Assembly (NCBI GenBank): GCA_937902985.1
Contig: CALFNG010000533.1
Location: 1-47,965, forward strand
DNA: 47,965 nt
Reading direction: 5' to 3'
Origin: an uncultured Myxococcales bacterium
Lineage (GTDB): Bacteria > Myxococcota_A > Polyangia > Polyangiales > Polyangiaceae
Positions 1-8,256 of this stretch are shown here, one piece after another. Under the pieces are notes generated by a model. The model searched no databases. It was not told where the DNA came from and saw nothing but the letters and a program-made list of their open reading frames with translations. Position numbers and translations under genes: made by a program. Numbering within the stretch: position 1 is the stretch's first letter; each line of letters opens with the position of its first letter.

Positions 1-238
1 GGGGAACGCCCAGGTAGGGCTCGGAGGGGGCGCGGGCGGCCGGCGCCATCGCCGCCGCCGACGCGGCGGACGCGGCGGACGCGAGGTGGCGCTTGAGCCG
101 CGTGACCACGTCGTCTGGGCACTCGGGGTCGGCCGCCTGCGACGAGACGCCGACGGGCTTGTCGATCGCGATGAGGTCCGCGTCTTCGTAGAGGATCCAC
201 GCGTCACGAAAGTCGGGCCAGACGCGGGAGCGTTCCAT
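1..238 (-). CDS. RluA/RsuA-type pseudouridine synthase-like protein, N-terminal part (cut by window edge)
   Basis: The minus-strand frame opens with ATG at 238 and stays open to the left edge (79 codons). The N-terminus reads ILYEDADLIAIDKPVGVSSQ, the opening strand and turn typical of RluA-family pseudouridine synthases, where an 'LYEDDxxIAxxKPxG' segment precedes the catalytic HRLDRDTSG motif. A long Ala/Ser/Pro linker from a GC-rich triplet-like tract follows, then SEPYLGV, which is where the family would approach its catalytic motif just outside the window. It is divergent from bolA with only 38 bases between the two starts, so the promoters must be compact or overlapping. In some myxobacteria this module is fused to a methyltransferase; that cannot be judged here. 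Family is fairly secure, substrate unknown. Confidence 0.6.
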   Translation of the reverse strand, partial: MERSRVWPDFRDAWILYEDADLIAIDKPVGVSSQAADPECPDDVVTRLKRHLASAASAASAAAMAPAARAPSEPYLGVP

Positions 239-276
239 TGACAATCTCGCCGCGGTCGTTAATTGGAGAGGGGTCC

Positions 277-549
277 ATGCCGAACCCCGCCGTCGTTCGC
301 GCGCGCCTTCTCGAGGCCTTTCCAGGGGCCCGCGTCGATGTGACCGACCTCACCGGAACCGAAGACCACCTGCAGGCGGTGGTCGTCGCCGCCCAGTTCG
401 CCGGCAAGTCGCGCATCGACCAGCACAAGATGGTCTACGCGGCTCTCGGCGACTGGATGGCGGGGCCCATCCACGCCCTCGCGCTGACGACGCGCACGAG
501 CGAGCCCGAGAGCAACGGCGGGAACAGGGAAATCGGCGACGGCGCGTGA
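277..549 (+). CDS. BolA/IbaG family protein
   Basis: A 90-residue protein of the BolA fold, which works with CGFS monothiol glutaredoxins to bind and deliver [2Fe-2S] clusters. Visible family features are the N-terminal helix (VVRARLLEAFPGA), the central strand (VDVTDLTGTEDHLQAVVVAAQF) and the conserved invariant-helix region around RIDQHKMVYAALGDWM followed by IHALAL. The ATG at 277 is preferred over an in-frame TTG at 238 because it has a GGAGAGGGG ribosome site just upstream and matches the usual BolA start. The C-terminal 15 residues are polar and probably disordered. It lies 70 bases upstream of a CGFS glutaredoxin, the standard functional partner, so the two are probably co-transcribed. 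The family call is strong. Confidence 0.88.
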   Translation: MPNPAVVRARLLEAFPGARVDVTDLTGTEDHLQAVVVAAQFAGKSRIDQHKMVYAALGDWMAGPIHALALTTRTSEPESNGGNREIGDGA

Positions 550-619
550 CCACGAAGACGACACGCGCGACGCGCGCGCCGAACGATCCAACCGAGGCGG
601 CCGACGAGGCCGGCGAAAC

Positions 620-961
620 ATGAGCGAAGACATTCGAAGCCGTATCCAGGGACTCATCAAGGGCCACAAGGTGGTGCTGTTCATGAAGGGAACGAAGCAG
701 TTCCCGGCGTGCGGCTTCTCGAACACCGTCGTGCAGATCCTGAAGAAAGAGGGCGTGCCGTTCGAGACTGTGAACATCCTCGCCGACGGCGAGATCCGCC
801 AGGCCCTCAAGGAGTACTCGAACTGGCCGACGTATCCCCAGCTCTATGTCGACGGCAAGTTTGTCGGAGGCTGCGACATCGTCACGGAGCTGCACCAGAG
901 CGGCGAGCTCTCGAAAGAGCTCGCCGTCGTGGCCGCCGCCGCCGCGCCGGCTCTCAACTAG
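620..961 (+). CDS. grxD: CGFS monothiol glutaredoxin (Grx4/GrxD family)
   Basis: A 113-residue single-domain monothiol glutaredoxin. The active site is CGFS with Cys31, preceded by the diagnostic VVLFMKGT-K-FPA segment. Downstream are the WPTYPQLYVDGKFVGGCDI region (cis-Pro TYPQ and the GG-C-D glutathione-binding turn) and the LHQSGEL helix. Known members bridge a [2Fe-2S] cluster with glutathione and form heterodimers with BolA proteins in cytosolic Fe-S trafficking; the bolA-like gene directly upstream fits exactly. The C-terminal extension is alanine-rich and does not belong to the domain. The ATG at 620 starts with the usual MSEDIRSRIQGLI helix. Confidence 0.92.
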   Translation: MSEDIRSRIQGLIKGHKVVLFMKGTKQFPACGFSNTVVQILKKEGVPFETVNILADGEIRQALKEYSNWPTYPQLYVDGKFVGGCDIVTELHQSGELSKELAVVAAAAAPALN

Positions 962-990
962 AAAGAGAGGATTGGCCGCAGAGGCTCCCT
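961..990. repeat. Short intergenic repeat fragment with GCCGCAGAGG core
   Basis: The gap between the glutaredoxin stop and the convergent small membrane gene holds AGAGAGGATTGGCCGCAGAGG. The same purine-rich core with flanking GAGAG recurs between other genes in this window, near 15606, 15704, 27061 and 31404, always outside clear coding sequence. Confidence 0.4.
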
Positions 991-1270
991 ACCACGTGAG
1001 CCAGCCAAGGCGGGTGGCAACGACGAGGAGCGCCAGGGCGATGACCACCTCCAGGGCGAGGCGGAAGGTCCGCTTGATGACACGCCACGACAACACCAGC
1101 GTGAGCGCGGCGACCAGGATCACCGGCAAGCCCGAGTGGTGCGCGCCCCACCGCACGAGCGCCCTCGCGCCGCCGGCGGTCGCGGGACCCAACTTCGGGA
1201 GCCAGTGCCCCCACCCGGCCCACGGGAAAAGCGAGCGCGGATCCAGGAGATTCACCGACGGCAATCGCAT
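989..1270 (-). CDS. Small hydrophobic membrane protein, unknown function
   Basis: A 93-residue protein. An amphipathic, Trp-rich N-terminal half (SLFPWAGWGHWLPKLG) is followed by two hydrophobic stretches: roughly residues 48-60 (LPVILVAALTLVL) and 70-86 (LALEVVIALALLVVATRL), separated by a basic loop (RVIKRTFR). This looks like a two-pass inner-membrane protein with the loop inside the cytoplasm. The ATG at 1270 has an AGGA ribosome site about eight bases upstream on the minus strand, which supports it as real. I do not recognise a family. It converges on the glutaredoxin gene and is divergent from the next polytopic protein. Confidence 0.6.
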   Translation of the reverse strand: MRLPSVNLLDPRSLFPWAGWGHWLPKLGPATAGGARALVRWGAHHSGLPVILVAALTLVLSWRVIKRTFRLALEVVIALALLVVATRLGWLTW

Positions 1271-1414
1271 CCCGATTTCCTATGGGAGCGCACGTTGCCG
1301 GGTCGGCCAAGTTTTCGGTCGTTTTGGGGGCCGGTCGCTCCCGGGCGCCGCGGCACGGAATCGTGCCCCTCGGGACGCGCGAATGGGAGACCTTTCCGGC
1401 GGCGTCCACGTAAC

Positions 1415-3124
1415 ATGCTCCCGCGCACGACGCATCGCATGGCGACGCAGGCTCCCACTCGACCCAGCCCGGTTCGTCCCGCCAGTCTGGGGGCGTCCGT
1501 CCTCCATCCCGCGCGGATCCGGATACAGCGGAGCGCGCCGTGGCTGCGCGTGGGCGCGCTGACCCTGGCCGCGGTGCTCGTGTTCTGGCTGTTCGACGCC
1601 CTGCCCTTTCAAGACCTGCCCGCGCACGCGGGCCTCATCGCGCTGCGCCACCGGTTCGAGACGTCGCCCTTCGAGCAGCACTTCTTCGTGGTCGCGCCGC
1701 ACCTCGGGCCTTATTCGCTGTTTCGTTTTCTCGGTGACGTGCTCGTCGTTCCGCTCGGCCCGCTCGGCGCCATTCGCGCCATCGCGACGCTACCGATGAT
1801 CGCGACGCCGCTCGCGTTGCTGTGGGCGCGACGCCGGTTGCACGGCGATCTCTCGACCACGGCCGCGTACTTCGGGCTCGCCCTCGGCTTCGGCTTCATG
1901 ACGCTCCTCGGGTTCGCCAGCTATCTGCTGGGCGTCGCCGTCCTCATCGTCGCGCTCACCATCTGGCTCGAGCTGATGTTCGCGGCGGACTCCGGCGCGA
2001 AGGACGCGTGGAAGTGGGAGGCCGCGATCGCGTGTCTCACGCCGTGCGTGCTCCTGGCGCACGGCCACGCGTTCGTGATCTTCTTGGGGCTCGCAGGCGT
2101 CTCGGCCGTCGTCACGGGCCGTCGCCTTCGCCGCGTGCTCCACCTGCGCGCGCTCCTGCCCGGGCTCGCCCTCGCCGCGTGGGTCGCGTGGCGCGAGCGG
2201 GCGTCGGTCGTTCCCGCCGGCTCCGTCCCCCTCCCCCACCCCGCGTTCGCGCCGCACTTCCAGGGCTTGCTCGACAAGCTGAGCCTCCTCATCACGCCGA
2301 CCCTCATCACGCGGACGGGGCTCGACGCCGCCGTGGGGCTCTTCGTCTGGACGGTCATCGTCGCCGGCGTCGTGACCACGGCCCGCTCGCTCCGCGCTTC
2401 GGCGCTTCCAGCCGAAGGCGTCTCGGCCTCCGAGGCGATCGCCGATCTCGCGTCGCGGGCTCACTCGAAGGCGCTCCTCGCGTCGATCGCGGTCCTCAGC
2501 GCGGCGTTCCTCGTCCTACCTCACTCGATCGGATGGTTCGGCTTCGTCGACGGGCGGCTGGTGCCCTTGCTCCTGCTCATCGGGCTCATGGCGATTCGCC
2601 GCGCTGCCCTCGGTCGCGTCCTCGGCGCGGCGTTCGAGAAGGGTGCGCCCGTCGCGGCCTGTTGCATGGTGATCATCGCGCTGGGCGCGTCGCAGCTCTT
2701 TCAGAGCGAGGCGGCCGGCTGGCACGAGATCCTCGACGCCGTGCCCCCGAACGCGCGCCTGCTCAATCTCCCGCTCGATCCGAACAGCAGCATCTTCACG
2801 GCCCATCCGTTCGTGCACTACGACAAGCTCGTGCTCACCGACCGCGCGGCCGTCGTGAGCGACGTCTGGTTCCATCAAGGGTCGGCCATTTACCCGACCG
2901 CCGAGAACCCCGCGCTGCGACTCCCGAGCTCGTACAGCGACAGCGACCTTCGCTTCATCGACTGGCCCGCATACCGGCTGGCCGACTGGGACTACGTCTT
3001 GATTCGAACGCGCCCCTCCGCAGCCGAGCCGCCGGTGCCCCGAGAGCTCGCGCTGGCCGTACACCGTGGCGGGTGGTGGCTCTATCGAAACGCCACGCTA
3101 GCGCCGGGTCAGGCCGCGCCCTAA
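1415..3124 (+). CDS. Polytopic membrane protein, GT-C-like or hypothetical
   Basis: About 569 residues. A basic N-terminus is followed by many hydrophobic segments, starting with LRVGALTLAAVLVFWLFDAL. Next comes a short loop, DLPAHAGLIALRHRF, and several more helices up to about residue 440. The last ~130 residues form a soluble domain (FQSEAAGWHEILDAVPPNARLL, then DRAAVVSDVWFHQGSAIY). An acidic or His-containing first loop, a helix bundle and an extracytoplasmic C-terminal domain recall GT-C glycosyltransferases and related envelope proteins, but I see no decisive motif. Starts at 1415 and 1439 are both ATG in frame; neither has a strong ribosome site. It sits 12 bases upstream of UDP-glucose dehydrogenase and opens the polysaccharide locus, so a role in glycan assembly is likely by context only. 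Confidence 0.62.
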   Translation: MLPRTTHRMATQAPTRPSPVRPASLGASVLHPARIRIQRSAPWLRVGALTLAAVLVFWLFDALPFQDLPAHAGLIALRHRFETSPFEQHFFVVAPHLGPYSLFRFLGDVLVVPLGPLGAIRAIATLPMIATPLALLWARRRLHGDLSTTAAYFGLALGFGFMTLLGFASYLLGVAVLIVALTIWLELMFAADSGAKDAWKWEAAIACLTPCVLLAHGHAFVIFLGLAGVSAVVTGRRLRRVLHLRALLPGLALAAWVAWRERASVVPAGSVPLPHPAFAPHFQGLLDKLSLLITPTLITRTGLDAAVGLFVWTVIVAGVVTTARSLRASALPAEGVSASEAIADLASRAHSKALLASIAVLSAAFLVLPHSIGWFGFVDGRLVPLLLLIGLMAIRRAALGRVLGAAFEKGAPVAACCMVIIALGASQLFQSEAAGWHEILDAVPPNARLLNLPLDPNSSIFTAHPFVHYDKLVLTDRAAVVSDVWFHQGSAIYPTAENPALRLPSSYSDSDLRFIDWPAYRLADWDYVLIRTRPSAAEPPVPRELALAVHRGGWWLYRNATLAPGQAAP

Positions 3125-3136
3125 GCTCCGCCGAAC

Positions 3137-4510
3137 ATGCGGTTGGTAGCATTCGGGATAGGTTACGTCGGGCTCGTCACGGGAACCGGGCTCGCCGAGC
3201 TCGGGCACGATGTCCTCTGCGTCGACATCGATCCCGGGCGCATCCGCCAGCTCGAAGACGGGATCATTCCCATCTACGAGCCGGGCCTCGCCGATCTCGT
3301 ACGCCGGAACGAACGCGCGGGCCGGCTCCGGTTCGCGACCCGTGTCACCGCGCCGTTCGACGAGGCCGACGCCTACTTCATCGCGGTCGGCACGCCGCCG
3401 GGCCCCGACGGCGCGGCCGACGTGAGCGCCGTGCTCGCCGTGGCCGACACGATCGCGACCACCGCCAAGAAGCCGGCGCTCGTGGTCGTCAAGAGCACCG
3501 TGCCCGTCGGCACCTGCGACGCCGTGCAAGCGCAGATCGACGGCGGCAAGAAGCCTTCCGTGGCGCTCGAGGTGGTGTCGAACCCCGAGTTTCTCAAGGA
3601 GGGCACCGCCGTTCAAGACTTCTTCCGGCCCGATCGCATCGTGCTCGGCGCGCGCAGCGACGGCGCGCGCGAGATGCTTCGCGCCCTCTACGCGCCCTTG
3701 CAACTGTCGGGCGAGCGCGTCGTCGTTAGCGACCCTCGCTCGAGCGAGCTCACGAAGTACGCGGCGAACACCATGCTCGCCATGCGCGTCTCTTTCATGA
3801 ACGAGCTCGCGCGCCTCTGCCACGCGACCGGCGCCGACATTCACGCGGTCCGGCTCGGAGTCGGCAGCGACGCGCGAATCGGCAAGCGCTTCCTCTACGC
3901 GGGCCCCGGCTACGGCGGCTCGTGCTTCCCGAAGGACGTGCAGGCGCTCTTTCACCTCGGGCGCGCGCACGGCGTGCCGATGCGCATGGCCGAGGCGACG
4001 CACCTGGCCAACGAAGAGCAGGCCGAGTTCCTGGCGCGTGTGGTCGAGAGCGCGATCGGCCCGCTCGACGGCCGGGCGATCGCGTTCTGGGGCCTGGCCT
4101 TCAAGCCCGAGACCGACGACGTGCGCGAGTCGCCGTCGATCAAGCTCGCCAAGGCGCTGCTCGCGAAGGGCGCCCGCATCGTCGGGCACGATCCCGAAGC
4201 GGCGAAGAACTTCGCGGGGGCGATGGCGTCGTACGGCGATCGCGTCAAGGTGGTCGACCGCGACTACGACGCGCTTGACGGGGCCCACGCGCTCGTGCTC
4301 CTGACCGAGTGGCGCAGCTACCGGGCGCCGAACTTCGCCGAGATCCGCAAGCGCCTGCGTCCGTCCGACAAGGGGGCGGCGCCGATCGTGGTCGACGGAC
4401 GCAACGTGTGGCGCGCGAGCGAGGTCGTCCGCGCGGGCCTGCGATACCAGGGAATCGGGGTCCCCGTGGTGGACCCCCCGCCCAACCGCGCGCCGACCGC
4501 GCAGCGCTGA
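3137..4510 (+). CDS. ugd: UDP-glucose 6-dehydrogenase
   Basis: A 457-residue NAD-dependent oxidoreductase converting UDP-glucose to UDP-glucuronate. The N-terminal Rossmann motif is GIGYVG; then come the VDID nucleotide-binding strand and PIYEPGL, followed by FIAVGTPPGPDG and VVKSTVPVGT. Further on are SNPEFLKEGTAVQDF and the substrate helix ELTKYAANTMLAMRVSFMNE. The catalytic motif is GYGGSCFPKD with Cys263, and the C-terminal domain opens with FWGLAFKPETDDVRESPS. Length and motif order match the family completely. It lies 12 bases after the membrane protein gene and 16 bases before the epimerase, so the three are probably one operon supplying uronic acid precursors for a surface glycan. Confidence 0.95.
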   Translation: MRLVAFGIGYVGLVTGTGLAELGHDVLCVDIDPGRIRQLEDGIIPIYEPGLADLVRRNERAGRLRFATRVTAPFDEADAYFIAVGTPPGPDGAADVSAVLAVADTIATTAKKPALVVVKSTVPVGTCDAVQAQIDGGKKPSVALEVVSNPEFLKEGTAVQDFFRPDRIVLGARSDGAREMLRALYAPLQLSGERVVVSDPRSSELTKYAANTMLAMRVSFMNELARLCHATGADIHAVRLGVGSDARIGKRFLYAGPGYGGSCFPKDVQALFHLGRAHGVPMRMAEATHLANEEQAEFLARVVESAIGPLDGRAIAFWGLAFKPETDDVRESPSIKLAKALLAKGARIVGHDPEAAKNFAGAMASYGDRVKVVDRDYDALDGAHALVLLTEWRSYRAPNFAEIRKRLRPSDKGAAPIVVDGRNVWRASEVVRAGLRYQGIGVPVVDPPPNRAPTAQR

Positions 4511-4526
4511 TCGGAGCGGCAGGAGC

Positions 4527-5486
4527 TTGGCACGCATCGTCGTCACGGGCGGCGCCGGGTTCATTGGCTACCACGTCACCCGCGCGCTCCTGGCTCGCGG
4601 CGACGAGGCCACCGTCATCGACGACTTCTCCGATGGCCCGTATCCACGCGCCGAGAAGGTGCGCAACGAAGGCGACCTGCTGTCCGCGTTCTCGGGGGCC
4701 CGCGTCGTTCGCGCGTGCGTGACCGATCGCGCCGCGATGGCGCCGCTGATCGACGGCGCCGAGGCCGTCGTGCACCTCGCCGGGCTCGCGGGCGTACGAC
4801 CCTCGTTCGGCGATCCGGTCCGGTATGCGCGGGTCAACGTCGAGGGGACGGCGGTCGTTCAGGAGCTCGCGCGCCAGCGGGGCGTCGAGCGCTTCCTCTT
4901 CGCGTCGAGCTCGTCGATCTACGGCAACGCGACCCCTCTGCCGGCCCGCGAAGACGCGCCGGCCGTGGTGCCCGAGTCCCCGTACGCGGCGAGCAAGCGC
5001 TCGGCCGAGCTGGTCGCGAGCGCCATCTGCCGGAACGCGCCCGAGATGCGCTGCGCGGCGCTGCGGTTCTTCACCGTCTACGGCGCGCGCCAGCGCCCGG
5101 AGATGGCCATCACGCGCTTCATGCGCGCTGCCCTCGCCGGGCGTCCGGTCACGATCTTCGGCGACGGCTCGATGAGGCGCGACTTCACGTACGTCGACGA
5201 CATCGTCCGCGGCGTGCTCGCCGCCCTCGACGCCAGCGCGCCGCCCGGCTTTCGCGCCTACAATCTGGGCTCCGGCGCGCCGATCGACCTCCGCGGCCTC
5301 GTCGAAGCCATCGGAGCCGCGGCCGGCGTCGCTCTCCAGGTCGAGCGCGCCCCCGTTCCCCTGGGCGACGTCGACGCGACCTTCGCCGACATCACGAGAG
5401 CCCGAACCGAGCTCGCCTGGACCCCTCGGGTCTCTCTGCACGAGGGCCTGCTCGCCGTGCGCGAATGGGTCACCGATCATCCCTAG
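4527..5486 (+). CDS. NAD-dependent nucleotide-sugar epimerase (UDP-glucuronate/UDP-glucose 4-epimerase type)
   Basis: A 319-residue extended short-chain dehydrogenase. It starts with the MARIVVTGGAGFIG Rossmann motif from a TTG codon; GGAG ten bases upstream supports that start and no ATG fits. It continues with VVHLAGLAGVRPSFGDP, a wording typical of UDP-glucuronate 4-epimerases, then SSSSIYGN and the catalytic YAASK (Tyr153, Lys157). RRDFTYVDDIVRGV follows near the C-terminal substrate domain. Coming directly after UDP-glucose dehydrogenase, the natural substrate would be UDP-glucuronate giving UDP-galacturonate, although UDP-glucose 4-epimerase or a 4,6-dehydratase-related activity cannot be excluded from sequence alone. 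It converges on the next gene with a 24-base gap. Confidence 0.85.
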   Translation: MARIVVTGGAGFIGYHVTRALLARGDEATVIDDFSDGPYPRAEKVRNEGDLLSAFSGARVVRACVTDRAAMAPLIDGAEAVVHLAGLAGVRPSFGDPVRYARVNVEGTAVVQELARQRGVERFLFASSSSIYGNATPLPAREDAPAVVPESPYAASKRSAELVASAICRNAPEMRCAALRFFTVYGARQRPEMAITRFMRAALAGRPVTIFGDGSMRRDFTYVDDIVRGVLAALDASAPPGFRAYNLGSGAPIDLRGLVEAIGAAAGVALQVERAPVPLGDVDATFADITRARTELAWTPRVSLHEGLLAVREWVTDHP

Positions 5487-5510
5487 CGAGAGGGGCTCTC
5501 CCGTGCGCCA

Positions 5511-7112
5511 CTAGTTGGCGATACGCGGGTGGAGGCGTTCTCGCTTGATTGGTTTGGCGGGGCGGAGGTGGCCGCCCAGGTAGATCAGGCCATTGAAGGT
5601 GGTCCACGGACGGGCGTGGCGCAGGGTGGTCAGCCACTGCATCATCTTCGGGCGGTCGGCCACGGGGCGCAGGCCCGAGGCCACGGCGTGGTCCTGCGCG
5701 TGCTGGAACGCGTCGGCGATCCGGTGCTGCACGGCGAAGGGCGAGCAGCGCTCGCGAGACCTGCGCGCGGCGGCCCTTCCGAGCCGGGCGCGCGCCTGCG
5801 GGTCGCGAATCAGCTCGACGATCGCCCTTCCGAAGGCGACGTTCGCCGCCGTCTCGGCGTCGTGACCCTTGCCGGGCGCGAACAAGATGCCGTTCACGCC
5901 GTCTTGCACCTGGGCGGTGACGCCCATCCCGTCGGCGAACGCGACGACCGGGGTTCCGCACCACAAGGCTTCGCCCAGGACGTTGCCGTACGTCTCGCTG
6001 AGCGACGCGTGCACGAAGACGTCGGCGTACCGGTAGAAGTCCGGCATCGTGGTCCAGGGGACTTCGGACGTGAAGAACACGCGGTGGGCGGCGCCCTCGT
6101 CATCGGCGACTCCTTTGTAGAAGTCGGTGTCCGGACCGTCGCCGACCATCGTGAGGGTCGCGTCCGGCTCGAGCGGGAGCACGTTTCGGGCGAAGATCCG
6201 GATCACGCGATCTTGCGCCTTCTCGCGCGTGTGACGCCCGGCGCACATCAGGCGGGGCCCGCGCTGCGGGAGCGACTCACGCTCGAGGAGGTGCGTGTAC
6301 GGGTCATCGCCGAGCGGCCGGTCGAAGACCTCGGGCTGCACCGCCCTGGGGATGACGTGGATCGGCGCGGTCACGCCGCGCTCGCGCCAGTACGACCGAA
6401 GCCCCTCGCTCAGAACGACCAGGCCGTCGCTCTGGTTATACATGCTCGAGAAGAGCCGCTCGAACGGTCGGGTCAACGTCAGGTGGACGCCCGCCTGGAG
6501 GACCTCGTTCTTCGAGAGGCGCTCGGGCAGAAGCACGTCGTAGGCCGCGACCAAATGCGTCGTGTTCACGCAGAGTAGCGGCACGCCCTTCATCGTCCGC
6601 AGCCAGATCCCGAACTCGAGGAGGAGCGAGGTCGTCTGCGCGAAGCAGATATCGAAGTCCCAGCGATCGGGGTCGAAGATCCACGACGCCAGCGGCATGG
6701 GAATATGGACGCCCGGGTACGCCTTGAGCGGTACGCTCGGCAGCGTCACCGTTCCGGGAGCCAGCTCATCCGGTGTTGCCTCGGGGTCGAACGGGCCGAT
6801 GACTGTGACCTCGTGACCACACCGTCGTAATTCTTGATACAGGAAGCGTGTCTGAAAGACTGCACCGTTGGCGTACGATATGCGCGTGAAGTCGCTCAGG
6901 ATGGCGACGCGAAGCGGCCTTCCCTGTCGAGCTGCGAGCGCTGCGAACGGCGGCAGATCCTGGGGGAGAGCGTCGGCTAACCGCGCGTTCGCGGGTGTCC
7001 GGAGGCGCGTAACGCCTTTCGCGTGGACCTCGCCCGGAGCGGGGACGCTCGCTTGAAGATCGTGGATATCACCGAATTCTATTCGGAAAGGGGCGGTGGG
7101 ATTCGAAGCCAT
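5511..7112 (-). CDS. Family 4 glycosyltransferase (GT-B fold)
   Basis: A 533-residue GT-B enzyme. The N-terminal Rossmann domain begins near residue 70 (LRVAILSDFTRISYANGAV, the substrate-side Gly/Asn loop). The C-terminal donor domain carries LMCAGRHTREKAQDRVI, TLTMVGDGPDTDFY and the signature HASLSETYGNVLGEALWCGTPVVAF, with the ExxxxxxxE nucleotide-sugar site (SETYGNVLGE). About 80 residues after the donor domain may bind membrane or a partner. There is no ATG, GTG or TTG in frame between codon 1 and the Rossmann core, only one CTG, so the ATG at 7112 is the likely start. That places its first 20 codons antisense to the start of the next glycosyltransferase. Acceptor and donor sugars are unknown. 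Confidence 0.86.
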   Translation of the reverse strand: MASNPTAPFRIEFGDIHDLQASVPAPGEVHAKGVTRLRTPANARLADALPQDLPPFAALAARQGRPLRVAILSDFTRISYANGAVFQTRFLYQELRRCGHEVTVIGPFDPEATPDELAPGTVTLPSVPLKAYPGVHIPMPLASWIFDPDRWDFDICFAQTTSLLLEFGIWLRTMKGVPLLCVNTTHLVAAYDVLLPERLSKNEVLQAGVHLTLTRPFERLFSSMYNQSDGLVVLSEGLRSYWRERGVTAPIHVIPRAVQPEVFDRPLGDDPYTHLLERESLPQRGPRLMCAGRHTREKAQDRVIRIFARNVLPLEPDATLTMVGDGPDTDFYKGVADDEGAAHRVFFTSEVPWTTMPDFYRYADVFVHASLSETYGNVLGEALWCGTPVVAFADGMGVTAQVQDGVNGILFAPGKGHDAETAANVAFGRAIVELIRDPQARARLGRAAARRSRERCSPFAVQHRIADAFQHAQDHAVASGLRPVADRPKMMQWLTTLRHARPWTTFNGLIYLGGHLRPAKPIKRERLHPRIAN

Positions 7113-8252
7113 CTGACGACCAGAGGTCACTTTCTGTGCCACCTGGGCCACGACCACACCGTGATTGCGCCGGGCCCGCGGGATGAAGATGTCGAGAGCG
7201 CTCGGGACGTGTCGCGCGGCATCCCTGGCGGTCGGGAGCGCGTCGTGCGGATCGCAGGGCCTACCATGCCCTACGACCGCACCTATCACCTCCTGGGACG
7301 GCTCGACAAGATCCGGGCACGCGTCCGGGCGGCTCCCCCGGACGTGCTCGAGGCCCACTCGCCGTACCTCGCCATGGCGGCCGTGGTCACCTGCGGGAGG
7401 CCGGCGCCCGTGCAGACGGCGTTCTGGCACGCCGATCACGTGGGCACATACGTGCAGCCGGCCCTCGAAGCTCGACTCGGCGCCGCCGTCGCCGCGCGCC
7501 TGAGCGCCCCTCTATGGCGAGGAGTGCGCGCGCTTCTCGCGCCGTTCGACGCGACCTTCGTCGCGGGCCGCGCCCAGGCCGACCGCCTTCGTCGCGCCGG
7601 GGTGCCGAACGTCGTCCACGTGCCCTTCGGGGTCGACGGGGGCCTCTTCCGCCCGCTCGAGCCGCCCGCCGAGCGGGCAGGCGTGCGCCAGGAGCTCCTC
7701 GGCAGCGAGGCCTCGGCCGGAGCGGCGCTCCTCGTCGGCGTGGGTCGCTTCGCGATCGAGAAGCGCTGGGACGTGGTGCTCGACGCCTTTGCCAGGGTCC
7801 GCGCCCGTCGGGACGCCGTGCTCGTTCTGTTCGGCGACGGGCCCGAGCGGGCTCGCCTCGAACGGAGCGCGCCGCGCGGCGTCCGCTTCGCGGGCTTCGA
7901 GACAAACCGGACGCGCCTGGCGCGGGCCGTCGGCGCGGCAGACGTGCTGGTCCACGGGTGCCCCTACGAGACCTACGGGCTCGGCGTCGCCGAGGCGGTG
8001 GCCTGCGCGGTCCCGGTGGTGGTCCCCGACGCCGGCGGCGCGGCAGAGAGCGCCGACCCGACCGTGGCAGAGGCGTACGCCAGCCTCGACGCCGCGGCGT
8101 GTGCGGCGGCGATCGACGGCCTGCTCGCCCGCCGCGATCGGGACCCGAGCGAGCTCCGCGCACGCGCCCTGGCCGCCGCCGCCCGGGTGCCCACCCTCGA
8201 GAGTCACTACGCGACTGTCCTCGCGACGTACGCATCGCTAAGAGACAGCTAG
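7053..8252 (+). CDS. Family 4 glycosyltransferase
   Basis: About 399 residues, GT-B fold. The start is TTG at 7053 with a GGGG ribosome site about eight bases upstream (a GTG at 7023 is an alternative). It gives the N-terminal strand MKIVDITEFYSERGGGIRSH, the conserved opening with Gly-rich acceptor loop. Later landmarks are LEAHSPYLAM, the HVPFGVDGGLFRP linker, LLVGVGRFAIEKRWDVVLDAF and LVLFGDGPERARL. The donor-site signature is VHGCPYETYGLGVAEAVACAVPVVVPDAGG (seen in two parts, E-x7-E pattern intact). It overlaps the divergent glycosyltransferase head to head by 60 bases and is followed four bases later by a deacetylase-like gene, suggesting co-translation. Confidence 0.88.
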   Translation: MKIVDITEFYSERGGGIRSHLTTRGHFLCHLGHDHTVIAPGPRDEDVESARDVSRGIPGGRERVVRIAGPTMPYDRTYHLLGRLDKIRARVRAAPPDVLEAHSPYLAMAAVVTCGRPAPVQTAFWHADHVGTYVQPALEARLGAAVAARLSAPLWRGVRALLAPFDATFVAGRAQADRLRRAGVPNVVHVPFGVDGGLFRPLEPPAERAGVRQELLGSEASAGAALLVGVGRFAIEKRWDVVLDAFARVRARRDAVLVLFGDGPERARLERSAPRGVRFAGFETNRTRLARAVGAADVLVHGCPYETYGLGVAEAVACAVPVVVPDAGGAAESADPTVAEAYASLDAAACAAAIDGLLARRDRDPSELRARALAAAARVPTLESHYATVLATYASLRDS

Positions 8253-8256
8253 CGAA

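Noticed and set aside
5529-6578. A 349-codon plus-strand frame opposite the first glycosyltransferase
   Set aside because: Composition is shadow-like and the opposite strand holds a complete GT-B enzyme with all motifs.
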